In this document: positions 21,861 to 34,260 of the stretch, in pieces
Layout of the letters: every line of letters starts with the position of its first letter
Numbering within the stretch: position 1 is the first letter of the stretch
DNA from: Eretmocerus hayati
Lineage: Eukaryota > Arthropoda > Insecta > Hymenoptera > Aphelinidae
DNA length: 64,000 nt
Assembly: GCA_029851415.1 (NCBI GenBank)
Contig: CM056743.1
Location: 90,680,501-90,744,500, forward strand
Direction of reading: 5' to 3'
Translations under genes and position numbers: made by a program
The notes under the pieces: model-generated
What the model was told of the DNA's origin: nothing
What the model saw: only the letters and a program-made list of their open reading frames with translations
The model's database searches: none

Positions 21861-24121
21861 CATGAAAATTATACCCTCGCTATGTTTCAATATATAATGG
21901 GAGGAACGGCCGAATTGCGAGGCATTCCTTATCGAAGCTAAATTTCATGAAAGAGCTTCTGTCACTCTGATTGTCTGGGGAACATACAACCTCTATAGAG
22001 CCACAGAGCTATCAGGAAGATATCAAGAACCCAACTCCAATATCATTAAGTCTCAAATGTAGAGCTGATGGTAGTTTCCATCCTTGTCTCTACACCGTAC
22101 TGAATTATCTAAACTGTCAGGAAGATGTGTGATAATGACTGTGTGTTTCGCCCTGGTCTCTCTTTTGGGCTCGTCAGTGAGACAAAGAGTGACCTGTCTC
22201 AGACACTATTGTAAACTGGGTGGATAGACATCACGTTAAAGAAGGGTTAACATTGAGATTCTTGTGAAACAACCATGAAGAAAGGTTGCCATCTAGTAAT
22301 AAAGACACGAAGCAGATGTTAAGCTTCGTGTGGTAAACGACTCTATACGGCCTCATGTCATTTGGTGGAATGATGAAAATTATACCCTCGCTATGTTTCA
22401 ATATATGATGGGAAGAACGGCCGAATTGCGAGGCATTCCTTATCGAAGCTAGATTTCTTGACAGAGCTTCTGTCACTCTGATTGTCTGGGGAACATACAT
22501 CCCCTATAGAGCCACAGAGCCATCAGGAAAATATCAAGAACCAAACTCCAATATCATTAAGTCTCGAATGTAGAGCTGATAGTAGTTTCCATCCTTGTCT
22601 CTACACCATACTGAATTATTTGAACTGTGAAAAAGATGTGTGATATTGACTGTGTGTTTCGCCCTGGTCTCTCTCTTGGGCTCGTCAGTGGCACGAAGAG
22701 AGACCTGTCTCAGACACTATTGTAAACTGTGTGGATTCACATCAGGTTAGAGAAGAGTTAACAATACGATTTTCGTGAAACAACCATGAGAAGAGGTTGC
22801 CATCGAGTAATAAAGACACGAAGCAGATGTTAAGCTTCGTGTGGTAAACGACTCTATACGGCCTCACGTCGTTTGATGGAATGATGAAAATTATACCCTC
22901 GCTATGTTTTAATATATGATGGAAGGAACGGCCGAATCGCGAGGCATTCCATTTGAGTTGGGTTCTTGATATCTTCCTCATGGCTCTGTAGCTCTATAGG
23001 GGATGTATGTTCCCCAGACAATCAGAGTGACAGAAGCTCTGTCAAGAAATCTAGCTTCGATAAGGGATGCCTCGCAATTCGGCCGTTCCTCCCATCATAT
23101 ATTGAAACATAGCGAGGGTATAATTTTCATCATTCCACTAAACGACATGAGGCCGTATAGAGTCGTTCACCACACGAATCTTAACACCTGCTTCGTGTCT
23201 TCATTACTAGATGGCAAACTTTTTTCATGGTTGTTTCACACAAATCTCAATGTTAACCCTTCTTTTACCTGATGTCAATTCACCCAGTTTACAATAGTGT
23301 CTGAGACAGGTCTCTCTTCGTCTCACTGACGAGCCCAAGAGAGAGACCAGGGCTAAATACACAGTCAATATCACACATCTAATTCACAGTTTAAATAATT
23401 CAGTACGGTGTACAAACAAGGATGGAAACTACCATCAGCTCTACATTTGAGACTAAATGATATTTGAGTTGGGTTCTTGATATTTTCCTGATGGCTCTGT
23501 GGCTCTATAGGGGATGTATGTTCCCCAGACAATCAGAGTGACAGAAGCTCTGTCAAGGAATCTAGCTTCGATAAGGAATGCCTCGCAATTCGGCCGTTCC
23601 TCCCATTATATATTGAAACATAGCAAGGGTATAATTTTCATCATTCCACCAAACGACATGAGGCCGTATAGAGTCGTTCACCACACGAAGCTTAACATCT
23701 GCTTCGTGTCTTTATTACTAGATGGCATCATTTTTCCATGGTTGTTTTACACAAATCTCAATGTTAACCCTTCCTTCACCTGATGTGAATCCACCCAGTT
23801 TACAATAGTGTCTGAGACAGGTCTCTCTTCGTCTCACTGACGAGCCCAAGAGAGAGACCAGGGCGAAACACACAGTCAATATCACACATCTTTTTCACAG
23901 TTTAAATAATTCAGTACGGTGTACAGACAAGGATGGAAACTACCACCAGCTCTACATTTGAGACTTAATGATATTGGAGTTGGGTTCTTGATATTTTCCT
24001 GATGGCTCTGTGGCTCTGTAGGGGATGTATGTTCCCCAGACAATCAGAGTGACAGAAGCTCTGTCAAGAAATCTAGCTTCGATAAGGAATGCCTCGCGAT
24101 TCGGCCGTTCCTCTCATCATA
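21861..24121. repeat. Head-to-head array of 511-bp tandem units (foldback D)
   Basis: The landmark ATGAAAATTATACCCTCGCT occurs at 21862, 22373 and 22884: exact 511-bp spacing. Its inverse TATAATTTTCAT ends at 23130 and 23641, again 511 bp apart. The orientation switches at about 22951. The array is about 2.1 units one way and 2.3 units the other, giving a 2.26-kb foldback whose arms are tandem repeats. Units differ by roughly several percent. Several units contain an 89-codon open frame from ATG TAT GTT CCC (MYVPQTIRVTEALSRN...): minus 22500-22231, plus 23003-23272 and plus 23514-23783. I do not recognise the product, and it may be passive. Confidence 0.85.

Positions 24122-25310
<1,189 letters not shown>

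Positions 25311-25366
<56 letters not shown>
25311..25366. repeat. (TA)n microsatellite
   Basis: About 28 TA dinucleotides immediately left of foldback E, whose target preference appears to be TA. Confidence 0.95.
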
Positions 25367-25367
<1 letters not shown>

Positions 25368-25375
25368 AATCTATA

Positions 25376-27170
25376 TGAGTCATTCTGGAGCGAGCTGGAC
25401 AAAACCGTCACCAGGGGGGTCTGGGAAAAATCCGCCAAACCTTTTTTCCATTCATACTATGTTAAAGTAGTGCAAAAAATTTTCTTTCAGATTTTTTCGG
25501 CCCCCCCTGTGGGCCACAGGGCCCATGAAAGGGCCATTTTGAGCCCTTTTTTAGCCTATTCTAGGAAAATCATAGTTCCAACGCAATTCAATATTTTTCA
25601 ACGTACTTCAGCGCATTTTCCTCGTCAAGACTAGTACTTTTGAAAGAAAAATTGTCCGAGGCCACTTAGTGAGCCTGACGACTTCTGCAAGCTGATTATT
25701 GAGAGCAAATTTTAGCGATTTTTGGGCCTGCTTCAAAGCGATCTAGCTCCTACTAGAGATGTAAGAATCGACTTCTGCAGGTAGTCATTTTGAATGTCTC
25801 AAAGAAACCTACAATTTGATCACCTGCAGAAGTCGATTATCGTACTTTTCATAGGAGCTATAGCCGATACAAGTTGAGCTATTTACGAAAAAGTCGAAAA
25901 TTCAGGACTCGATTCCAATAATTTATCTTAATTTTTTTTCACCAAACTTGTGCGAAAATGTTTTTTCAGACATCTCTTTTCAGTAAAAAAAATTTAGCAG
26001 GGGTTATTTTTTTTTTTTTTATTTTTTTGCCGAGCGTTACAAAATGCCGCATTTCGTGGTTTCAGCAAAAACGGCATCTCTGACCACGGTCACATATGCT
26101 CCCATCTGGACTGATAGGCACCAATCTGTGTGGAAGTACTCCCCAAGGTACCTCCAAATACGTGTAAGAAGTTGCGGGACGAGCCTTCAGCCACGAGCGA
26201 GCTGTAGGTTCTATTTACCGTGTCAAAATAGGCATTATTTTGGCTATTCGAGCCTAAGCGACCGAGAGCATGGTTTTACTTGTTCTGGCTTACAAATGAG
26301 ATAATGGGCTAGAATGAGGATCCAAACATACTTCTCGTACTCAAAATGACCATCTAAACACAATCCTAAGGTCAGTTTTGCTCTGAATAGTCGTCCCTCT
26401 GCCCCTTAAGGACATAGATTCTGTCAACGGATTCTGACACGGTTGAGGCACTAGACGACATTTTAGAGCTAAACTCTAGAGCATATGTGACCGTGGTCAA
26501 AGATGCCGTTTTTGCTAAAACCACGAAATGCGGCATTTTGTAACGCTCGGCGAAAAAAATAAAAAAAAAAACCTTCGCCAAATTTTTTCTACTGAAAGTA
26601 GATGTCTGGAAGGAAATTTCCGCATAAGTTTGGTGAAAACAACTAAGATATATTTTTGGAATCGAGTCTTGAATTCTCGACTTTTTCGTAAATAGCTCAA
26701 CTTGTATCGGCTATAGCTCCTATGAAAAGTACGATAATCGACTTCTGCAGGTAGTCAAATTGTAGATTTTTCCAAGACCTTTAAAATGACCACCTGCAGA
26801 AGTCGATCATCACATGTCTAGTAGGAGCTAGATTGCTTTGAAGCAGCCCCAAAAATCGCTAAAATTCGCTCTCAATAACTAGCTTGCAGAAGTCGTCAGG
26901 CTCACTAAATGGCCTTGTACAATTTTTTTCTCAGAAGTACCAGGTACGTAGAAAGATATTGAATTGCATTGAAACTATGATTTTCCTAGAGTAGGCTGGA
27001 AAAGGGCCTAAAATGGCCCTTTCATGGGCCCTGGGGCCCACAGGGGGATCCGAAAAAATCCAAAAAAATTTTTTGTACTATTTTTACATATACTAATGGA
27101 AAAAGATTTTTGCGGATTACTCCCAAACCCCCTGGTGACGGTTTTGTCCAGCTTGCTCCAGAATGACTCA
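25376..27170. mobile_element. Foldback element E1 (1.8 kb), TA-flanked, TGAGTCATT family
   Basis: Ends are TGAGTCATTCTGGAGC at 25376 and its inverse ending at 27170, both flanked by TA (25374-25375 and 27171-27172). Arms pair nearly throughout: ACAAAACCGTCACCAGGGGG with the inverse near 27130, and the CGACTTCTGCAGGTAGTCAT block near 25770 with the inverse near 26745. The midpoint lies around 26270-26330. No transposase. Related copies: half element at 32565-33413 and a full element at 59672-61769. TA flanks suggest mobilisation by a Tc1/mariner-type transposase (inference). Confidence 0.85.
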
Positions 27171-27264
27171 TAATATGTATATATCGGGATTTGTAAGATG
27201 AATATGATTTGAACGAGGGATTTCATGTTTACTGTACGTCACCTTTCTTGTGGCTTTCGAACGT

Positions 27265-28746
27265 TCATTTGAACTCAATAAAATAACTTGAATTTTTAGG
27301 CTCTCGCGAACTTGATTTTCCATCATCTTTCTTATTACCCTGAACGAGTGCTTGATTCTTGCCCGCATCGAAAGCTTTTCCAAGCTCGGTAGCTTGTCTG
27401 GAAAATTTCCCAAAACTCGCGTGCAAATATCGTCGCATCAAAGGGTGAAAATCTTTTCTCATATCACGATAAATTCGTTCATTCTGTTTCGATTCGGGTG
27501 GAGGTTCCGGCATTCTGTTATAAATTAGACGCATCGCTGTGATGTATTCATGCACCGGCTCGTCGTCTTTTTGTCATCGTGCGCGTGCTTCGTCTGCTAA
27601 CCGCTCCGAATATTTTTTGTCCTGGTAATGCGCGCAAAAACAAGTGACCGCATCTTTCCACGATTGCCAGCTGCTACCGCGTAACCAATACAAATTCAAC
27701 GCTGGGACGCTCAACAGCAGTGCTACTGCGCGTGAAATGTCATGCTCGGACATGCCTGCCACCATCCTATGCTCGTCTACTTTAATAAAAAATTCCTCCA
27801 AACTCTGATTCGCTGAACCTGAAAATCAAAGGTTCCATGATTTTACTGTGCGCGTGAGATCTCTCGTTTCAGACGTATCCCTATCATTTCTATTTCGTGT
27901 ATGTGTGTGAAACTCTGAACGCGCTGCTTGTGTCTGTTGCGTGTTATTTGCTTGCGGTGCCTGATTGACATTCGCTGCCCAACTCACACGCAAATGGCCA
28001 CTGAGTCTTGGCAAAGAGGGTCTCGGATTTTCCCCTTGGTTCTGAGGATTTTGATTCTCACTATCGCTAGAAGGAATCCCCTCATCGTCTTCAATTTGCC
28101 CCGTTTCATTACCCTTGTATGATTCATCTTGAACGCCGCACGCTTCGTATTCTTCCTCTAATAACGCTTGCTGTAATTGCTCGCGTAAAATTTGGTTACG
28201 TCGTTTGGGTCTCTTTGAATTTGCAGTGTGCCTGTTGTTCTGTGACTCGGCTCTCGGCTCTTTCGCATGTCGTTGGGTGTCTGCTTGTAATGGCGCGCTC
28301 GATCTCGCGCTATTTCGAAAATGCACCGTCTGATCCAGAATATTCTCGTGTTTCATCAGAAGTGTTTTAGACAAGGGAATCGCACAAACACGAGCCTTTT
28401 CGCAGAATCTCCGGAATCGCATCTACCTTGAATATGTATCTCGGGAATTGCTCTCAGAGTCACGGCGTGAACGTGGCGTAATCATCTTTGAGTTGACGAT
28501 ACAGGATTGATTTTTTATTTTCGAAGTCTCGAAATTTTGTCCGAATTGGTGGCACAGTTCCGCGCTCCTGAGACTCTCTTCTTCAATATCCCATCCACCA
28601 AATACAGCTGGAATCAAGCCGAAAAGTTGCGTGGCATCACCAGAGTATCCGTGAGACTGTACGAGAGTATCAAGAATTTCCACAGGATTTTCCCCACCTC
28701 TTGTCTCTTCGAGTGAGATAGAATGAATCAAGCTGCTTCTAATCAT
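27265..28746 (-). pseudogene. Gypsy-type LTR retrotransposon gag remnant
   Basis: One minus-strand reading frame stays in register for 494 codons from ATG at 28746 to 27265, broken only by three stops: TAG at 28425-28423, TGA at 27828-27826 and TGA at 27576-27574. The middle is Gln/Asn/Arg-rich. From about 27840 downward it has the pattern of retrotransposon capsid: SLEEFFIKVDE, then LLLSVPALNLYWLRG, SWQSWKDAVTCFCAHY, then YITAMRLIYNRMPEPP and MRRYLHASFGKF. No CCHC knuckle, protease or polymerase follows. The region beyond is cut off by foldback E1, whose end lies at 27170. No LTRs were recognised. It is non-functional. Confidence 0.7.
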
Positions 28747-29590
28747 ACAGAAGCCGAAGGTATCTCATTCCAAGACTCAAATAATGATATAGATTTAACA
28801 GGTAATTGAAAGTGTATCATGAGTGTTAGAGAGTATATCTATATACACCGACACACACTTGATGCGTTTATGAATGTAAATATACATATACATGTATATA
28901 CTCCATCCAATATGTTTGACTGTTATGATATTGTATTTTAGACCTGAAGAAAGAGGCAAATCAGTCTTCGAAACGTCGTCGAATTAAATGAAATCAACTG
29001 ACTCGTTAAACAGCCTTTTTTTCATCCTATCGATCTACAAAACGAGTGATAGAAGCAAAATGGATATTATCAAATAATGATATTTTCACTTCAATTGGGA
29101 CCGATAGATTCGATTGCTCGTATATCATCATCCACAGCTGTATTCCAGCAGGTGTAGGGGTTCCAGGGAAATGCCCATATACTCCCGCAAGGTTTCATTT
29201 TCACCAGGGATACTCCCCCAAATTCGTCAACACCAAAGTGAACTATAAATTTCGATTTGCAGGATAACAAGGATGTAAATGTGGTTATTGGTTTTCTTTA
29301 ACAAGACGAATCGATGGGTTGATACGTAGGGAGATGAGTAGATTAGGAAATGGAATAATACGCGGTCGGCGGACGTGGGAAATTAATATAACAATGTCCC
29401 ATCTTTGTGCGAAATCTCTTGATTCATTAGACGCCTTCTCTTGAGACTTTTCATGATACCAGTGCGTTGGGGCATGATCGTGTGGGTTTGATAGTGAATA
29501 GAGAGGATCTTATAAATGATCCACACTTCATTCTGTTATAAATGAGAAATGATATATATATATATATATGAAGTGATTTGGAGAATCGTC
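28747..29590. other. unassigned; contains a hammerhead-like GAAACGTC motif
   Basis: 28943-28978 reads CCTGAAGA...TCTTCGAAACGTCG, in which GAAGA and TCTTC can pair around CTGAAGA and GAAAC. Such GAAACGTC motifs occur in repeat families including Penelope-like elements. A short (TA)n run lies near 29552-29570. Otherwise nothing. Confidence 0.35.
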
Positions 29591-30436
29591 GCACAGTGGG
29601 GCCAAAAACGAAAATTACCAAAAAATCGCCTTTACGCGAATCCTTAACCGATTACTATAATTCAAAAGGAATTCTCTTCGTTCTTCGATGCAGTAACAGC
29701 TGTGTCTGCGCCAAATTCCATCAGAGCTTTTCCGGTGCCTCAGGATCATGATGAGCGCAAATGTGAAATAATGCAAAATTACGAATATTCAAATTGATTT
29801 ACTAATGATCCATTCCTGGCCGAATGGATGCCACATCATATCAATAATGACTGAGGAGCATATTTAAAATATTAGGAAACTTCTCCGAATGATTTTCGAG
29901 AGCCCCTTCGCCGCAAATGTTTCTTGGTCGGTAACTCACGGAATACACAAAAATATGGTGAGTGAACGAGATATAACGTGATACTGGGTCATGAATATCA
30001 TTTCTCCGCTCCTCTGCAATCACCAGAGTATTTTTTACATGAGCAAATATGGGAGATCGAGTTTCAGACGATTCACCGCGATTTTACACGTATTCGGATC
30101 ACGGATACGATGAAAATCTTGATTTAAAGCTAGGTCTCGTGATTTCTGCAGTAATGACAATCAATCTCATCTATTGTGACATCGATTACCTGTCATTTGA
30201 GCCCAAGCAGAGCACTGTACATTCTCGCAAACGTGCAGTTTGCCGCATTCTGCATTATTTCACATTTGCGCTCATCATGATCCTGAGCCACCGGAAAAGC
30301 TCTGATGAAATTCCGCGCAGACACAGCCGTTACTGCATCGAAAAACGAAGAGAATCCCTTTTGAATCATGTCAATCGGTTAAAAATTTGCGTAGAGGCGA
30401 TTTTTCTGATAATTTTTGTTTTTGTCCCTACTGTGC
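29591..30436. mobile_element. Foldback element F (0.85 kb)
   Basis: Left terminus GCACAGTGGGGCCAAAAACG pairs with the inverse ending at 30436 (...CCCTACTGTGC). The arms continue to pair (GATGCAGTAACAGCTGTGTC near 29687 with the inverse near 30320; GGATCATGATGAGCGCAAAT near 29742 with the inverse near 30267). GTC on both sides may be a 3-bp target duplication. A 142-codon open frame across the right arm (30049-30477) is explained by the repeat and not treated as a gene. Confidence 0.7.
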
Positions 30437-31104
30437 GTCAGAGCACGGTACGATTGGTGGATACAGGATTTTGTTAGAATACGATTGTAAGAGATATATG
30501 AGAAGATTAGAAAAGGTCGGGCCCACATCGATGGTTGCGTTATTTAACTATTGGGGAGGGGGGATAGATCTACATCATCGAGAGATGCGTGAATTAACTG
30601 TCACAGATATTTTGAGGGGGGAAGAGAAAATATCCCTAACTAGAAGATGAATGAGTCAATATTGAATTCAAGAATAACCAAATATGCATCGGGGGGCACT
30701 CAGGATCTGGCATTCCCATTCAGGAAAACCTTCGAATAGATCTTGGCTGAGGGAAGAAAAGTAAACGCATTTCATGTATACAAGAGCTCGATGGAAATAG
30801 GAAGAATTTTAGAAGAATTAGGAGAATTTTCTAGCTATAGAATGCATGATTTTCTTCCGAAAAAGATAAGCGTGAAATTTGCACACAGTATACGGGTCTT
30901 GGTAACCAACAAAATGGACTCCCGGCACGTGTGACAAGAGGAAATTCGCTTTCCCGTGGCACAGGTGTTGAAAATTCTGCCGATAGACTCATGTACTTTA
31001 TACTAGAACAGGGAGCTTGATCAATTTCGCTCAAACCCATATTATACGAGTTGAAAGGGAATTCGAATACAGAATCTCAGCCCTAATCTCGAATCATCTA
31101 TCAC
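30437..31104. other. no recognisable feature
   Basis: Several short open frames but no family match and no repeat. Confidence 0.3.
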
Positions 31105-31108
31105 TTAT

Positions 31109-32126
31109 CGACGGCTCCTACGAAGAGTAACACATTTCTCATCAACGACGAAGACTAACACTTTTCCTCATCAACAACGAAGAGTAACACATTTTCTTAT
31201 CAACGACGAAGAGTAACACATTTTCTTGGTTGGATGGTTTGGATGAATGGATGGGTCGGATGCATGATTTGGATGGATGGGTCGGATGAATGGTATGGAC
31301 GGATGGATGGTTCGGATGGATGGTATGGATGGATGGATGGTTTGGATGGATGGGTCGTATGGATGGATGGATGGATGGATGGATGGATTGATGGAATGGA
31401 ACGGACCGGAATGGGACTAAATGGAACCGAATGGAATAGGATGGAACGGAATGGAATGGAAGGGAATGAAGAGGTGTGGAACGGAACGGAACGAACCGGA
31501 ACGGACCGGAATAGGACGGAACGGAATGGAACTGAATGCAAACGAATCGAATAGGATGGAACGGAATGGAATGGGAGGGAATGAAGAGGTGTGGAATGGA
31601 ACGGAACGAACCGGAAAGGAACGGAATGGAACGGAGTGGAATTGAACAGAATGGAACGGAGTGGACCGGAACTCTGTTTTCCACTCCGTTCTATTCCGTA
31701 CGTTCCGTTTCATTCCGGTCCCTTCCGTTCATTTCGTTCATGGTCCATTCCGTTCCATTTCCTTCCATTCCTTCCGATTCCGCTCCATTCCAATCTGTTC
31801 CATTCCAGTCCGTTCCGTTCCATTCCATCAATCCATCCATCCATCCATCCATACCATCCATCCGACCCATGCATCCATCCATCCATCCATACCATACATC
31901 CGACCCATCCATCCATCCATCCATCCCATCCATCTCATCTACGCATCCGTCTATTCATCAATTCATTCAGCTTCAATACTTGTAGGCAACCCGCTTCGTC
32001 ATTCATACAAAAGTGTTACTCTTCGTCGTTGATAAGAAAATGTGTTAGTCTTCGTCGTTGATGAGAAAATGTGTTAGTCTTCGTCGTTGATGAGCGGCTA
32101 TGTGTTACTCTTCGTAGGAGCCGTCG
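31109..32126. mobile_element. Foldback element G (1018 bp) built from short tandem repeats, TTAT duplication
   Basis: Terminus CGACGGCTCCTACGAAGAGT at 31109 has its inverse ending at 32126, with TTAT directly outside on both sides (31105-31108 and 32127-32130). Each arm has the same layer order from outside to centre: a terminal 20-bp block, then 28-29 bp units around GAAGAGTAACACATTTTC (about 3.5 copies), then a tetranucleotide GGAT run (31230-31395; CCAT inverse 31830-31945), then a pentanucleotide GGAAY run (31396-31676; inverse 31677-31830). Long open frames on both strands here are artefacts of 4- and 5-base repeats. Confidence 0.9.
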
Positions 32127-32564
32127 TTATGGTCTCAAAGTTCCGAAAGCTGGGAACTTGTGCCTAAGAGTCTACTGTGCAGTAGTTGATGCACAGAGGC
32201 TTGGTATAAGGCGAATACACTTTTATTGAGGAGATGAGCGGGTGTAGTTTCAAGTAAAATCGCGCCACAAGATATGAGTGCTCCGCACACATGCAAAAAA
32301 TAGTCTTTGGGGTCTTAAAGCAAGGGGATTTGATGCTCTGTTTGACTAATCGCCTGCCGAATCTTGAACGAACCTCGCCATGACGCTTTATACTCCCCGG
32401 GTCGAAATTGACAATTTGACCCCTTTTTGAATTTTTTTCTGAAATAATCAATCGCCAATCTAAAATCTGTACGTCCGGCTGCCGCCTGTCAGTGTTACCA
32501 ACATAAAATCGCAATCAGGGCTACCAACTTGACGACATAAAATATCAAGTATACCGTATATATA
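32127..32564. other. no recognisable feature
   Basis: Non-coding, no repeat recognised. Confidence 0.3.
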
Positions 32565-33413
32565 TGAGTCACTGTGGAGCGAGCTGCCATTTTAGGCCCT
32601 TTTTTAGCCTATTCTAGGAAAATCATAGTTCCAACGCAATTCAATATTCTTCAACGTACTTCGGCGCATTTTTCTCGTCAAGACTAGTACTTTTGGAAAA
32701 AGAGATGTCCAAGGCCACTTAGCGAGCCTGACGACTTTTCCAAGCTAATTGCTGGGAGCAAATTCTAGCGATTTTTGGGCCTGCTTCAAAGTGATCTAGC
32801 TCCTACTAGACGTGTGATAATCGACTTCTGCAGATGATCATTTTAAAGGTCTTGGAAGAATCTACAATTTCACCACCTGCAGAAGTCAACTATCGTACTT
32901 TTTATAGGAGCTGTAGCCGATACAAGTTGAGCTATTTACGAAAAAGTCGAAGATTCGGGACTCGATTCCAGAAATATATCTTAAATTTTTTCCACCAAAC
33001 TTATGCGAAAATATTCTTCCAGACATCTACTCTCAGTAAAAAATATTTTGTGGCGGTTATTTTTTTTTTCATTTCTTTGCCGAGCGTTACAAAATGCCGC
33101 ATTTCGTAGTTTTAGCAAAAACGGCATCTTTGACCACGGTCACATATGCTCCCATTTGGACTGATGTGCACCAATCTGTGTGAAATTACTCCCCAAAGTA
33201 TCCCCAAGTACGTGTAAGGGGTTGCGGGGACGAGCTTTTAGCCAGGAGCGAGCTGTAGGTCCTATTTACCATGTCAAAAATAGGCATTATTTCGGCTATT
33301 CGAGCGTAAGCGACTGAGAGCATTATTTTACTCGTTCTGGCTTACAAATGAGATAATGGGCTAGAATGAGGATCCAAACTCACTTTTCCGACTCAAAATG
33401 ACCATCTGAACAC
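32565..33413. mobile_element. Half of an E-family foldback element
   Basis: Starts TGAGTCACTGTGGAGC after TA at 32563-32564, lacks the ~110 bp that follow in E1, then matches the left arm of E1 (GACGACTT...CGACTTCTGCAG..., GCCGAGCGTTACAAAATGCC). It stops at about the E1 midpoint, at ACCATCTGAACACC. The second arm is absent. The right edge fuses directly to the arm of element H. Confidence 0.75.
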
Positions 33414-33932
33414 CAATGAAATGAGCTAAGGTACGTTCTATTTGAGTAACGTGGACCAAAGTTGTTGTTAATCTACGGAAGATGGTTTTCCGACCTTTCT
33501 CTTACGTTTTTCATCCGCGATCGTAAGGAAGCTATGGGTTATGTAGCTATCCGACAAATGGAACTCTCGCCAGATTGTTACGCTCAGGTTTCCACAGTTT
33601 GCCTCATTTTGCGTTTGAATGAGGGAAGTCGGTTCCAGAATGCCGAGGAATAAGATCTTGTGATGGAGCAAAAGTTTGAGAGATCTCGAGAACATTGAGG
33701 AAAATATGACATTTTGATGGTCCTCACGAAAGTGATGCGATAGAGCGCAGACTATTCTCTTTGCCTGAGTCACCATGTGAACGACGTTTTCCTATGCATT
33801 TTCACCGTTAGAAACCAAAAACGAGGTCCACTTAGGCCTCGAGGATCAAGGGTCTTTATATTTCGCGAGATACCGATTCTGGCTATGGAACTACACTTTC
33901 CCAGAAAACGCCCAAATCAGTTCAAATTGCTG
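33414..33932. repeat. Element H, left arm (partner 16 kb away)
   Basis: Matches in inverse orientation 49508-50035. Shared landmarks are GTAACGTGGACCAAAGTTGT (33450), GGAAGATGGTTTTCCGACCT (33477), GAAGCTATGGGTTATGTAGC (33528) and the AGATACCGATTCTGGCTATG block near 33870. The outer ~260 bp present on the right copy are missing here. Confidence 0.75.
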
Positions 33933-33944
33933 TGCCGATGAGAA

Positions 33945-34260
33945 GAGCACTTCGAAAGACCTTGATCACTCATGGAACTATGTTTTCCTACGTATTTTTT
34001 CTCCTGGAAATGATCTCGGTGTTCCCATCGGGCTTGGATGCCTCAAATTGAAGCACTGAGTAGTTGATGGTCGATATGTCCAACCTGTGTATAAGGATAG
34101 GTAGTCCATGCATAAGATGGGACGAAAATCTTACGTTTTCATCTGCTCATTACTTGGATTCGACGCATCCTTGCTTGATGAAAACACTGGGATCGTTTTC
34201 AGGAGGACGAAATACGTAGGAAAACATAGTTCCATGAGCGATCAAGGTCCAATTGAATGC
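33945..34260. repeat. Small palindrome inside element H region
   Basis: CTCATGGAACTATGTTTTCC at 33970 pairs with its inverse near 34215-34240, extending over about 55 bp per side; midpoint near 34108. Confidence 0.65.

Noticed and set aside
30049..30477. 142-codon frame
   Set aside because: Falls across the right arm of foldback F and has a mirror image in the left arm; explained by the repeat.
31142..32061. Long open frames on both strands (Ser/Pro/Phe/His-rich, up to 180 codons)
   Set aside because: They are translations of 4- and 5-base tandem repeats inside foldback G; stops are absent simply because the repeat unit lacks them.
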